Below are positions 11,772-26,029 of a stretch of DNA of 64,000 nt, one piece after another; the stretch's first letter is position 1, and each line of letters opens with the position of its first letter. The DNA lies in contig NC_090177.1 of assembly GCF_024679245.1 (NCBI RefSeq), positions 27,864,675 through 27,928,674 of the forward strand, read 5' to 3'. Both the position numbers and the translations under genes were made by a program. The notes beneath the pieces are model-generated. The model searched no databases, was not told where the DNA came from, and saw only the letters and a program-made list of their open reading frames with translations. The DNA comes from Pseudorasbora parva (Eukaryota; Chordata; Actinopteri; Cypriniformes; Gobionidae).

Positions 11772-12013
11772 AAACTTTAAACAATTACTCCAGTCTTCAG
11801 TGTCACATGATCCTTCAGAAATCATTCTAATACGATGATTTTCTTCTCAAGAAACATTCTTGATTATTAATGTTGAAAATGTGCTGCTTAATACATTTTT
11901 CTAACATTATAAATGTCTTTACTGTGACTTTTGATCCCATGCATGCATCCATGCTCAATAAAATTATGACTTTCTCGAAAAAATCTGGCTGCACCCAAAC
12001 TTTTGACTGGTAG
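11772..12013 (+). repeat. Dispersed GGTAGT-family repeat, foldback copy
   Basis: The first half contains CAGTGTCACATGATCCTTCA and TCAAGAAACATTC, the reverse complement of the blocks at 2516-2600. The second half ends AAACTTTTGACTGGTAGT. It shows how the family is built from two opposed halves. The preceding bases ATAAACTTCAATCAATCAAA (11747-11766) resemble the tail of a LINE, but this is too short to be sure. Confidence 0.6.
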
Positions 12014-12386
12014 TTTGCAAAAAAAAAGCTCAAAAATAACAATCGTTTAAAAACAAAAAACAAAAAAACTATTTATGTGCACATGACTAACTAGCAGACA
12101 CCAAAGATGCCACAACAGCTCTATCTATGATGCCAACAAAAACACATGGCAAATATATCTCGCTTTCGCTCACTTTTTCTCCCTTTCTGTGTCGTTCCTG
12201 TGGTTAAAGTGGGCACATATGTGGGTTTAGGAATAATAAACAGATTAAAGCTCTGTTGAGGTAGGCATGCCAATAAACAATTCATCACACCATCCAAGAA
12301 CGATCCACTGAAGAAACAGATATAACACCTTTTATAAAGTATGCACTGTATAAATACTGCCACAAATGCAAATAAGCTGCAATTTT

Positions 12387-12975
12387 TAAAGGGACAGTTC
12401 ACCCAAAAATGAAAAATCTGTCATCAATTACTCACCGTTGAATGTTGCTTTGTTCCAAGCCTGACTTCATTTTTATGTGGAACACAAAAGAAGCAACACG
12501 ATCACGTGTGAATGCGTATCAATAATACGATTGTGCAATGTCGTGGAATGTATACGGCAAATTTAGTTTTGGCATGCATATGGTACGCAGTTTTTTGCGA
12601 GCATATGATATGCACTTGAGGCCGTGTATATGACACGCTCTTGGGTAGGATGGGGTGAGGGGTGAGGAGGTGGGGGGTTCATGCATATAATACTGCATAA
12701 AGTGAGTACCATATACAAGCAAAAAACTGTGTACCACATGCACGGCAAAACTCATTTTGGCTTATACATTCCCTGACATTGCACATTCGTACTATTGACT
12801 TAAAAAATATATAATCTGGAAGTCAGTAGGGCCCAATAACTGTTTGGTTACCGACATTATTCAAAATATCTCCCTTTGTGTTCAGCAGAAAAAAGACATT
12901 CATACAGGTTTGGAACAACTTGAGGGTGAATAAATTATGACAGAAGTTTCATTTTTGGGTGAACTATCCCTTTAA
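12387..12975. mobile_element. Foldback MITE, AGGGACAGTTCACCC family
   Basis: The left end AAAGGGACAGTTCACCCAAA and the right end GGGTGAACTATCCCTTTAA are inverted over about 45 bp. The phrase AAAATGAAAAATCTGTCAT is mirrored by ATGACAGAAGTTTCATTTTT. The family recurs here at 28297, 30827, 40807, 60201 and 60966. From memory it is abundant in cyprinids. Its centre carries a second hairpin (see 12519-12799), suggesting a nested insertion. Confidence 0.75.
12519..12799. repeat. Nested long inverted repeat
   Basis: The left arm holds TGCAATGTCGTGGAATGTAT and later GGTACGCAGTTTTTTGC. The right arm holds GCAAAAAACTGTGTACC and ATACATTCCCTGACATTGCA, the imperfect reverse complement. Arms are about 80 bp around a centre of about 120 bp. 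It lies between the two ends of the outer MITE, where related copies lack it (by memory), so it is probably a second foldback element. Confidence 0.6.
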
Positions 12976-13199
12976 TAAAGCCTTTAGTGCCTTATTGCTT
13001 TGATACAAATTGGTTACACTAGTGGGTCATTATCCAAAATGGATTAAACAAGGATGATAGCTTGCCTCACCATGAATGCTGAGCAGTGTTATACAGGTAT
13101 GAGCAAGGCATAAAATCATATACCATGTGTACTTTAGCATGACTGAAACTCCATTTTGCAATTACAAAACAAACAACACATTCAAAAACGTCCATGTCA
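12976..13199. other. Unassigned DNA
   Basis: Nothing recognisable. Confidence 0.4.
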
Positions 13200-13560
13200 A
13201 TCTGCAGAGTCAGCAAGAAACGTTTCCGTTCCATTGGTTTTATAACCCTTGACCCCCTCAGTGCACAAACGCCACAGAGTAAACTGCACTATATCTGCAT
13301 CTCCTTTCTTTCATTCATCCTTTCTTCACAATGAGAAAAAAGCTCTCAGTATACTTGTTGCATGAAGACATCTGGCCAACACACGGACCCCACTTAACGA
13401 CACTTGAGAAAAGGAGGGAAACGAAAATTAACAAGCTTCACAAACAAAGGCCAATTAAAGCGGGTTCCCTCCCTGATCTAATTTGCGGCTGAACAGTGAC
13501 AGAGCAAACGCGCTGATGTTTCGTTTAAGGGGTGTTTTGCTTTAAGTCTGATTGTGGCTA
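13200..13560. promoter_or_regulatory. Candidate conserved non-coding element
   Basis: This apparently single-copy block is free of repeats and dense in developmental-type motifs, for example AACAAAGGCCAATTAAAGCG, with SOX/TCF-like ACAAAG and homeodomain-like AATTAA adjoining. No coding frame persists. The call rests only on composition and motif density, because conservation cannot be tested here. Confidence 0.2.
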
Positions 13561-14275
13561 TCAGAAGCTACAAGCGCTGTATAACAGGAAAAGGCATGTG
13601 TGTAGTTAAATACATCAGTGCCAGATGCCTTTCTGATTTCCTCAGGGATTCCCCTTGCAAATGCTGAAGACACAACTTCCAAGATAGGATGGGATACTGA
13701 GGGTTTTTGGGTTCTAAATGTAAAAGAGCAGATTGTAGAAGTGATCTGAGGACTGAGGTCCCTAAACATTACATTACCTCAGGGTTTCACAAACTGGGGT
13801 TTGTGAAGGAACTGAAGGAAGTAGCTTTGTATGAGTTAATAATACATTAAATCATACAAAATGATGTGTTTAGCTGAGTGTCATGTGACCATTTATCGAA
13901 ATCTGAGAGCCATGAAAATACAAATTTGTTATTATATTACTGACTTAATTATAAAAAATATATTGTGTTAAAGAGTAGTTTGGGAATATATTTGTAAATA
14001 TAAAATCACATAAATTTGTGCATTTTAATGTGTTTGAAATTCAAAAACTATCCAAAGATATAGTAATACATGGTTAAATGACTGACTGGGTGATAATTCA
14101 AATAATAATTCAAATGTATTCATCTGGAGTTAGATATCAGTATGACCCACTTGAATTGTGTAAATTGGCATTGAAACAGTTAACTCAGGTAACTTATGAA
14201 TTTTGACAATGCATGTTTGTGAGAATATTGTAGGGCTTAGTGCAATCATCAAATACTGTAGCTGCTGTAATTATA
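13561..14275. other. Unassigned AT-rich DNA
   Basis: No gene, and no repeat ends, seen before the TA at 14276. Confidence 0.4.
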
Positions 14276-14491
14276 TACAGGTCCTTCTCAAAAAAATAGC
14301 ATATGTGATAAAAGCTCATTATTTTCCATAATGTAATGATAAAAATTAAACTTTCATATATTTTAGATTAATTGCACACCAACTGAAATATTTTAGGTAT
14401 TTTATTGTTTTAATACTGATGATTTTGGCATACAGCTCATCCCAAAATTCCTAACTCAAAAAATTAGCATATCATGAAATGATATGCTGAT

Positions 14492-14560
14492 ATTCGGATG
14501 ATTAGGTTAATAGCTCGTTTCGAGAACCTCTAAACGAGCTATTAACCTAATCATCTGAAT
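14492..14560. repeat. 29-bp-arm hairpin inside Tc1 fossil 3
   Basis: The arms at 14492-14520 and 14532-14560 are reverse complements except for one base, sharing GATTAGGTTAATAGCTCGTT around an 11-base loop. The hairpin sits between the left terminal repeat and the transposase start, and may be an internal binding or structural feature of the family. Confidence 0.9.
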
Positions 14561-14644
14561 CAACTAATTAACTCTAAACACCTGCAAAAGATTCCTGAGG
14601 CTTTTAAAAACTCCCAGCCTGGTTCATTACTCAAAACCGCAATC

Positions 14645-15708
14645 ATCGGTAAGACTGCCGACCTGACTGCTGTCCAGAAGGCCATCATTGACACCGTCAA
14701 GCGAGAGGGTAAGCCACAGAAATAAATTTCTGAACGAATAGGCTGTTCCCAGAGTGCTGTATCAAGGCACCTCAGTGGGAAGTCTGTGGGAAGGAAAAAG
14801 TGTGGCAAAAAACGCTACACAATGAGAAGAGGTGACCGGACCCTGAGGAAGATTGTGGAGAAGGACCGATTCCAGACCTTGGGGGACCTGCGGAAGCAGT
14901 GGACTGAGTCTAAAGTAGAAACATCCAGAGCCACCGTGCACAGGTGTGTGCAGGAAATGGGCTACAGGTGCCACATCCCCCAGGTCAAGCCACTTTTGGG
15001 CTACAGAGAAGCAGCACTGGACTGTTGCTCAGTGGTCCAAAGTACTTTTTTCGGATGAAAGCAAATTTTGCATGTCATTCAGAAATCAAGGTGCCAGTCT
15101 GGAGGAAGACTGGGGAGAAGGAAATGCCAAAATGCCTGAAGTCCAGTGTCAAGTACCCACAGTCAGTGATGGTCTGGGGTGCCATGTCAGCTGCTGGTGT
15201 TGGTCCACTGTGTTTTATCAAGGGCAGGGTCAATGCAGCTAGCTATCAGGAGATTTTGGGGCACTTCATGCTTCCATCTGCTGAAAAGCTTTATGGAGAT
15301 GAAGATTTGGTTTTTCAGCACGACCTGGCACCTGCTCACAGTGCCAAAACCACTGGTAAATGGTTTACTGACCATGGTATTACTGTGCTCAATTGGCCTG
15401 CCAACTCTCCTGACCTGAACCCCATAGAGAATCTGTGAGATATTGTGAAGAGAAAGTTGAGAGACGCAAGACCCAACACTCTGGATGAGCTTAAGGCCTC
15501 TATCGAAGCATCCTGGGCCTCCATAACACCTCAGCAGTGCCACAGGCTGATCGCCTCCATGCCACGCCGCATTGAATTGGGTTTTCATGAGCTGTATGCC
15601 AAAATCATCAGTATTAAAACAATAAAATACCTGAAATATTTCAGTTGGTGTGCAATGAATCTAAAATATATGAAAGTTTCATTTTTATCATTACATTATG
15701 GAAAATAA
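14645..15708 (+). pseudogene. Tc1-family transposase pseudogene (fossil 3)
   Basis: The frame begins at a mutated start codon before GKTADLTAVQKAIIDTVKRE (first helix-turn-helix). It meets a TAA at 14723-14725, then stays open as ISERIGCSQSAVSRHLSGKS and RRGDRTLRKIVEKDRFQTLG to about 15000. A frameshift moves it to QHWTVAQWSKVLFSDESKF, containing the first catalytic Asp, and a second shift near 15095 leads to VWRKTGEKEMPK, then SVMVWGAMSAAGVGPLCF and FQHDLAPAHSAKTTGKWF with the second Asp. NWPANSPDLNPIENL carries the catalytic Glu, but the next Trp codon is TGA (15436-15438). KRKLRDARPNTLDELKASIE continues to the end. All DDE residues survive, but two stops and two frameshifts inactivate it. 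The last codons run into the right terminal repeat. Confidence 0.93.
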
Positions 15709-15751
15709 TGAACTTTTATCACATATGCAAATTTTTTGAGAAGGACCTGTA

Positions 15752-16029
15752 CATATACTGCATGATGATGCATAACATGATGCATGCTTCAGGAGCATTC
15801 TTCCATTTTCAGTTTCGATTCACAGTAAATGCTACTCTGCAAGTGCTGTGTGTTTGAGTCGCTTGTTGATTGCATTTAGGAAGACAAAATACACTAACAA
15901 TTTTCTAAAATTCATAATGAATAAAAATCTGTTGCTGTCAATAAAGAGAAGTCTTATGGTCTCCCTGCAGTTTTCTGCCAATATAAATGCTCAGTGGTTG
16001 CTCAATCATTTGAAAGCAAAGAAATGATG
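15752..16029. other. Unassigned DNA between Tc1 fossil 3 and the palindrome
   Basis: No gene or repeat end recognised. Confidence 0.4.
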
Positions 16030-16133
16030 ATTAGCCTCCAGTGATGTCATAGCTGCACCACTCTAACATCTATGGTTTAACATCTAACCATAGATGTTAG
16101 AGTGGTGCAGGTATGACATCACTGGAGGCTAAT
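16030..16133. repeat. Near-perfect palindrome, 48-bp arms
   Basis: The arms at 16030-16077 and 16086-16133 are reverse complements with a single mismatch (G/C within CATAGCTGC versus GCAGGTATG), separated by only eight bases. Such a structure would extrude as a cruciform or, if transcribed, form a long stem. The right arm begins the repeat described next, so the left arm looks like an inverted duplication of the element's end. Confidence 0.95.
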
Positions 16134-16440
16134 CGGCAGTTAGCATCACACTGGTTCCCTCTCAGAAAAAAAAAACGAATGGGCTATAAAACGATAATTT
16201 GGCTTAATCTCCTTGACCGCCTCTGTAGTCCCATTTAGGCTCTTGTTAGCAACCACCTTCCTCAAGACACATACGCTTTTAAAAATCACGCACGAGTGAG
16301 GTAATACAAGTTCTGCTAATTTATAAGCCGACAAACTGCAACGGTAATGGTATACTGAACAAAATATGAAACTTTCAAAAACGCTCATTAATGTGGTTAT
16401 TTTATTAAGTGACAGGAAGTGGGTTTAATCAGTGACATTA
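16134..16440. mobile_element. Dispersed repeat body adjoining the palindrome
   Basis: The right arm of the palindrome (AGAGTGGTGCAGGTATGACA) also occurs, with one base changed, at about 1426 inside the 1034-1620 block, followed in both places by words around TAGCAT. This block continues that repeat. Its far end is uncertain. Confidence 0.4.
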
Positions 16441-16441
16441 T

Positions 16442-16640
16442 TAACTCTTTCCCCGCCCTTGAATTTATGAGACAACGCTTCCCGCCATTGACAGAAATTT
16501 CAGAATTTCTTTGTTTTCACTGTTATGTTTTTTTGATATATAGCATATTCAGATATTATTGACCTACAATGGAAACAGTTTTCACAATCACGACAAAAAT
16601 AAAATCAAAACACCGCCTTGCTGCTAGTGAGTTTAAGGCA
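16442..16640. mobile_element. MITE fragment starting ACTCTTTCCCCGCC
   Basis: AACTCTTTCCCCGCCCTTGA followed by AACGCTTCCCGCCATTGACA recalls a common fish hAT-type MITE. No matching right end or duplication could be located. Confidence 0.4.
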
Positions 16641-16968
16641 GTGCGATCCTCCTACTTTTATTATAACACATATTTTAATATAATATATGATTATTATTAA
16701 ATACTTTATTTTTTAATTTTACAGTAAAATAGTATGCATTAGTAATAGTTTTCATTTATATTATGTAATCAATAAAAAATATAACCAGTCTGATTATTCA
16801 TTTTTAAAATGTAATATTCAAAAAACTGTATTATCAATCCAGATAATAATCAGTTACCACCCAGCACTGGAGGAGATAGATAAGAGGTTAAGATATTTCA
16901 TATTTTGTCTAGCTCTTTTAGAGTATATGGGGTTTACATTGTGGGTTAATGTTGATGACTGTGAATAG
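16641..16968. other. Unassigned AT-rich DNA
   Basis: Nothing recognisable before the microsatellite. Confidence 0.4.
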
Positions 16969-16997
16969 TGTGTGTGTGTGCGTGCGTGTGTTTGTGC

Positions 16998-17050
<53 letters not shown>
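16969..17050. repeat. (TG)n microsatellite with CG interruptions
   Basis: TG units are interrupted by CGTGCG near the left side and pure thereafter for about 48 bp. Confidence 0.95.
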
Positions 17051-17051
<1 letters not shown>

Positions 17052-17929
17052 GTTGAGGTGAGTCAGGGGAAACCCCTTCTGGCAGGGAGTCCTGGTGGTG
17101 ACACAGAGCTCCAGAACAGCAGGCATCCTGCCAGACGGCAAAGTGCCAACTCTCTTTCTCTCTCCCTCACTCTCCCCATTCCCTACCGCATCCCTCAAAC
17201 ATTTCTCTCTATTAGAACGTTTTAATGTCTCTGTTTTATTTCTCAACCACTCTTTTATTCTTTCACTCTATTATTCGTGCTAAAAAAATTACTCAAAACA
17301 CTTACAGATGCAGCTGAGATCTGATATCTTTTAAACTACTATTAAAACGACATTTTTGTCCTTGGGACATTTTTTCCTTTGCATATTTATGTCTCCATTA
17401 CTTAGTAAAACTGCACCAACAACAAAAATGTGCAACAACAAAAAAGACCCACCGTGATTTTTTTTGGCTTAATGTGATTTTTTTTTTAAAAATATATATT
17501 TTATACTACTGTTCATAATGTTTATGTACTACATTTTTTAACTTTATGTAATTTATGTACTAAACTATTTTAATTTACCTATAATTTTATCTTATTATAT
17601 ATCATTTATTGCTTTACATTTATCAAATTTGTCAGTAAAAACAAAATAATTTGATTGCAAATAACAGCTGTTCTTTTGAACTTTCCTATTAATCAAGGAA
17701 TCCTGGGGAAACAAGTGGATCACGGTTAGCAGATAGCAGCACAATAAAAAATATAAATGTTTCTTTATTTGCAATATATTTAGTTATGATTACAGTTCTT
17801 CCTTGAAGTGCTGCCAGTACCACAGCATCTAAGCGCCATGAATTTGTGCACACTTATAAATACACATATGTGCTTGTTCACTTATTTCTTTATGACTGGC
17901 TTTTGAGATCGCTGCAATAAAAAAAAAAT
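17051..17929. other. Unassigned DNA
   Basis: GC-balanced to about 17200, then AT-rich with poly-T runs. No gene supported. Confidence 0.4.
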
Positions 17930-18095
17930 TACAACATTTAAATAGAAAATGGAAATTTTTTAAATGTAATAATATTTCACATTTTTAATGTTTGTACTGT
18001 ATTTTAATTTATAATTTAAATGCAGCCTTAGTAATCATAAGAAACTTAAAATAAATATTAAATCATCTTACCAACCACAAACTTTGGAACAGTGC
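17930..18095 (+). repeat. Dispersed GGTAGT-family repeat fragment
   Basis: TGTAATAATATTTCACATTT, AAATGCAGCCTTAGTAATCA and CCACAAACTTTGGAACAGTG follow the block order of the copy at 2516. Confidence 0.6.
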
Positions 18096-18939
18096 GTATT
18101 CCAAGACATACACACACAATATCAGTTAATATTTGTCTTTATATTGCAAGATAGCAACACTTGAAATTTTAAGTCTAACAAAAGTTGACTAGAAGAACCA
18201 TCGCGCTAGAAGTAATTAAAATAAACGGATATCAAACCTGTTGCATTGCTGAAACCTTTAATCATAAACTTGTGCAAACTTGTTATCACCTCTAAAATGT
18301 ACTTTTTACTTTTACAAGTTAAAGCTGACAATAAAACAATCACTCACTCGCAGAAACATCTGAACTTCTGCTTAGAAGTCTTTAATCAAATGCAGTTTCA
18401 AACACGTGCAGATTTGATTTTAATGACAACATACGCACTCAAATCTTTTCTCCTTTCGTTCTCTTTTTCTCTTTCAGACGCGGTCAGCAGCAAACAAACT
18501 CTAAACTCAGCTTCGTCAGCGCCGCTTAAAACAACAGGCATTGTCGCGATGGCCCTTTTGTTTACAGATATCTGCAACACTTCACAATAGAGCTCGCTCT
18601 CTCTCAGCCTTTCCGTCAATCAACTCTAAAGTTATCTCATTTTTTGTTTGCTGCAGCAGGAGAGATCCCACCTCTCCCTCTTTTCCCGTCTGTATGTAGA
18701 AGGATGTGCAAGGAGAGACGAGGAGGAGGGGAGAGCGAAACTTGTAAAAAATAACATTCCTGCATAAACAGGCTCCGAAAAGGGTCGCCAAGCAGGAACG
18801 CATTCCTCACATTTCTTTTGAAACGTGATCAGATTCTGCATCTCGCCGTCAGAGAAATGACAGCCGCTGCAGGGTGGCAGACGCGTGTTTGCGAAATTGA
18901 CAAAGATATCTCATTCATAACTCAAACAGCATCTCTTTT
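18096..18939. other. Apparently single-copy DNA, partly GC-balanced
   Basis: 18460-18900 is less AT-rich, with several CpG. A pyrimidine run ending TTTGTTTGCTGCAG near 18655 resembles a splice acceptor, but no supported exon follows. I treat it as unassigned. Confidence 0.35.
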
Positions 18940-19320
18940 AGGAGAACGCTTTCACACCGGAGCTTTAAGTGCGGACCTGAGTCTGGCTCAATGTCAGAGT
19001 CGAGTCAACTCGAATCCGATCACATACTCTGGTCTGGATACTGGAATGCTAAAAATACAGATGAAGTGATGCGAACAGTGAAAAGTTCTGGTGCTGTTGG
19101 ACTGTATGTCCGCAATATAGGCTACATTCAAACTGCAGGTAAATATGGCCAAAATATGATTTTTTTTTTGCTTACATGTGACTCAGATCTGCCTTTCTCA
19201 TGGCAGTGTGAACAGCACAAACCACATGGAATGTGATCTTTTCGATTCAGATTTGTACCAATTCCATATGTGGTACTAAATCCAATACAGGTCAGATGTT
19301 CAACACGAGCCTTAGAATCA
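18940..19320. mobile_element. Probable MITE fragment
   Basis: From memory, CTTTCACACCGGAGCTTTAA, CATGTGACTCAGATCTGCCT and TCATGGCAGTGTGAACAGCA recall a cyprinid dispersed repeat. No terminal inverted repeat could be fixed. Confidence 0.35.
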
Positions 19321-19417
19321 AAGACAGGACCTCAATGCTGGCCAATAGGCTAAGCAATATTTCTATATTAGTTTTAAATTACCTATAATAACCATAATTT
19401 CAAATATATCATAGCTA

Positions 19418-20840
19418 CACTGCAAGCCCGAATAAGTTGGCAAAACTCAAAAGAAGTTTAAGTAAACAGAACTTGCAGATTTTTATTTTGTAATCATACA
19501 TTTTAATTGCTCTGAACCTGAAATATTTGAGTAAGCTAATTCATACATTTAACATTAAAATATCATGTAAACTCAATTTTTTTGTTGTGGAAACTTGACT
19601 AAATTTATAGCGAATTCAATAAATGCCACCTTGCTAATTGGTTACACAAAGGTTTGGTATCATTAGCATATGAATGAGGACACAATATAATATATTTAAC
19701 CCATATCTGTTCTCAAACTAGCTCATGCTCCACTCGTTACCATGATTGTAACCCTACAAAAAAAAACTTACATAACAGAAACTTTTCTAAACTAGCATAA
19801 CAAAACATTAAACACTATTAAATCTTCCACTTAATGTTAACCTTGCACAAACAAACAAACATAATGACACACTTTTGAGTGTCATGACAAAGCATGCTGG
19901 GAAATACAGATCCCAGCCCAGTTCCGCTTAAATATAAGTTAGTCAGTCTAAATGAAAAGAAACTAGCTTATTAAACTCAAAACAATGAAAGAATTCAGCA
20001 GGGCTAGTCCGAATACCATTTTTTGAGCTCCGAAGCTTCGGAGGGAAGGGGCTGAACATATTCTTCTCTCTAATAAAAGCAGGAATCTGGAGAAGGGCTT
20101 ATGCTCCGAGAACGGACACTGCACTAGTGATACAAAACACACAGGTATGTTATTATTTCCCAGTTTTGATATATTATAGTACAATTAAAAACTGAACGTG
20201 TGTCTGCATGAGCCAAACGAGAGTCAAATCTCATTCATAACGAGAGAGAGAGATCTGAGATCGTGGAAGATTTGGTTTCAAAGTGAAATGTAAAAGTGCC
20301 TATTTAATTGAGTTTGTCATTGTACTGTTTTGTTATGTTTTTCATTAAGAATAATAGGCTAATGAACCCACAACACAAGCAACCCGCCCCCGAATTGGCA
20401 AAACAAAAGTATACTGCGCAGGGATGCATTCGTTCACAGCCGCTCAGTGCACAAGCACTGAAATGTGACTCTGAGGGAAAACAGTTAAAAAGGCATTTTG
20501 ATTATATTATTCTATTTTCAACTACGTTAAATTACTATAAGTATTGTATCTCGCCAGATTTTATAGTGTAAACATATGCAAGCGTGAAAGCGTGAATGAG
20601 AACCGTTTCTAGGGGGATGCCAAATTTGAACATCAAATACCAACACATCGAACGAATATTCAAATATTCTGGTCCAGCCCTACAATTCAGATGACTTAAA
20701 ATGTGTCAGTTTTGAGAACTCAAAAGAAAAAGAAAGTTCTAAATACTCATAAAAGTATATTTGTTTGAGCTAATTTCTTTAATTTAAGTTGGCTCTACTC
20801 TCAAACCAATTCATTATTTAGAGCATTAGGGTTTACAGTG
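19418..20840 (+). mobile_element. CACTG-terminated element interrupted by a hAT element
   Basis: It begins CACTGCAAGCCCGAATAAGT and ends GGGTTTACAGTG. Removing the inner element at 19999-20682 leaves about 0.74 kb without coding capacity. The internal phrase AAAGCATGCTGGGAAATA and the left end are mirrored in the inverted relative at 28430-28966. The termini match an EnSpm/CACTA-type MITE. A clean 3-bp duplication is not visible. Confidence 0.65.
19999..20682. mobile_element. hAT-type non-autonomous element nested in a CACTG element
   Basis: Ends CAGGGCTAG... and ...CCAGCCCTA are short inverted repeats. The flanking octamers GAATTCAG (19991-19998) and CAATTCAG (20683-20690) agree at seven of eight positions, the 8-bp duplication expected for hAT insertion. 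The 684-bp interior has no transposase-like frame, so movement would depend on an enzyme in trans. It must be younger than the outer element it splits. Confidence 0.85.
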
Positions 20841-20891
20841 TATTATTAAAATATGTCTTATTTTACATCATTAGTTCACTCGATATCACAC

Positions 20892-21500
20892 AACTTTAAA
20901 GGGGTGGTTGATTGGGATTTAACTTTTTAAACTTTAGTTAGTGTGTAATTCTGCTATTTGAGCATAAACAATAACTGCAAAGTTACAATATTCAAAGTTC
21001 AAAGCAAAGGGAGATATTTTATTTTTAAATAAATTGCTTTTCAAGGACTACAGCAAACAGCTAGGTGTTACACAAGCTTTCTCCCAGGTTTGTGACATCA
21101 AACTTTTACATAAACCCTGCCCCCGGGAACACTTGAGATTATCATGACATAATTATGCTAATCAATGGCTTGAAGACAGTTCACTCCACATCAGCTACAT
21201 ACTTTTATCAACTATCCATTCAGGCATATGTTGTTTCATTCTACATGTTGTCACTTCTTCTTGAGTCTCGCATCATTGTCCGACTCTGATTGAACATAAA
21301 AGGCTGAACAGTTTACCTCATTGTCTGCGTGAGGTAATCAGAGGTGTTACCTGGATTTCTTGAAGCTCTGCCCCATGAGCAGCAGCTCATTTGCATTTAA
21401 AGGGACACACAAAAACTCACCCTCAAAAATTATCTGTGGGGTATTTTGAGCTAAAACTTCACATACACACTGGGGACATCAGATGCTTAGAAGGACAACT
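20892..21500. mobile_element. TTTAA-flanked dispersed repeat, left end preserved
   Basis: The left end TTTAAAGGGGTGGTTGATTG and the internal words AATATTCAAAGTTCAAAGCA, TTTGTGACATCA and GTGGGGTATTTTGAGCT recall an abundant zebrafish/cyprinid element. The expected right end (CCCCTTTAA type) is absent, so the copy is truncated or diverged on that side. Confidence 0.5.
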
Positions 21501-21918
21501 TAGTAGAAATAGAAAGACATGCCCAGTGTCTCATTAGATTCGATACAGCACGGCAAAATATATTATATTCGAAAATAAATGCAAACAAATGCAGGGTGAC
21601 TATTAACTATAGCGAAACCCCATTTCATTCAGTGAAACCATATTTCACTGCTTGTCTCCAAAAACATTTTGGAGATTTCTTTAAAAAACATCAAAAGTAG
21701 ACACCAGCTGCATTCTGTGCATGTAAAGCTTCGGGATGAACTCGAGTCCCGACCGGTCTGTCTGTAGCCCAAGCATCAGTGCAGACATTCTCAGACTTAT
21801 CACAGAAGAACAAGCATGAATTGTGATGTAGTGAGGTGGGGCCCTTCCATAAAGAATCTCTCGCAGCTTCTCTGATGACAGATAGAGATCAGCTATGCAT
21901 TACAGCTCCCCTCCTCAC
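21501..21918. other. Unassigned DNA
   Basis: Nothing recognisable before the AC tract. Confidence 0.4.

Positions 21919-25215
<3,297 letters not shown>

Positions 25216-25299
<84 letters not shown>
25216..25299. repeat. (AT)n microsatellite, right part
   Basis: About 42 units beginning directly at the end of the hAT element. Confidence 0.95.
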
Positions 25300-25302
<3 letters not shown>

Positions 25303-26029
25303 ATGTGCATCAGGTGAATTTTAATCTTTTACGTTTTTAATTAATCTATGGAGCCTCTGTAAACTGTATTGTTACATATTAATTGTTATATTACAATGCT
25401 ACCTTGCTTTGTTGTAAATGACAAAGCCTGACAGTGTCACTGTTAAATACCCGTTATATTCAATTACAGACATTGCATCCATTGATCCTCATTGAAACGC
25501 CCCAAATCATACAGATCAGGGATTAAATAATATCCCGAACTTCCCACTGGTATTCACGACTGTGTAGTGATGTTCATGTGCGTTCAACTCGTAAATACGA
25601 TCTTTACGACATGACTTGAACACACCATTAGACCATACATGGATTGGCAATAAGTACGACTTGGACGTATAAGCCTAACACTGAAAGTAACGGAATATCT
25701 TGCTAATAAAATGATATAAGAAAATGTTATATAGAAAATTATAGGGTTCAGTCAGGTACATATTAAAGGCTCCTATCATTTAATAATTTGTTTTACCAAA
25801 TTATTATTATTTTTTAATTCAGTCTTATTTTTAATACAATCATATTATTTGAACAGCTTTAAACTTTATCACTAGAATTTTTTTAACATTAAACCCATTA
25901 AACATGAAAGTATTATGCAATCATAATGCAATATCTCCTTATATAGAACCTAAAATATATTCAATTTAACATATATTAAATATTCATATAACTAAAATAT
26001 ATTCAATTTAGCGTTCCATATTACAGTGA
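25300..26029. other. Unassigned AT-rich DNA
   Basis: A pair ATATATTCAATTTA repeats near 25955 and 25996. No gene seen. Confidence 0.4.

Larger units (their letters stand above)
14278..15749 (+). mobile_element. Tc1/mariner-type transposon fossil 3, exact ends
   Basis: Terminal inverted repeats of about 170 bp start CAGGTCCTTCTCAAAAAA and end TTTTTTGAGAAGGACCTG, with only a few differences between arms. TA dinucleotides at 14276-14277 and 15750-15751 flank the 1472-bp element, as expected for Tc1/mariner insertion. It is the best preserved of the four Tc1 copies. Its transposase frame still carries stops and frameshifts. Confidence 0.95.

Noticed and set aside
10488..15708. Functional Tc1 transposase genes
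   Set aside because: Each copy has stops and frameshifts, and fossil 2 also lacks the first catalytic region.
18640..18720. Coding exon after TTTGTTTGCTGCAG
   Set aside because: The acceptor is good, but all frames that follow are short and without a usable donor or domain.
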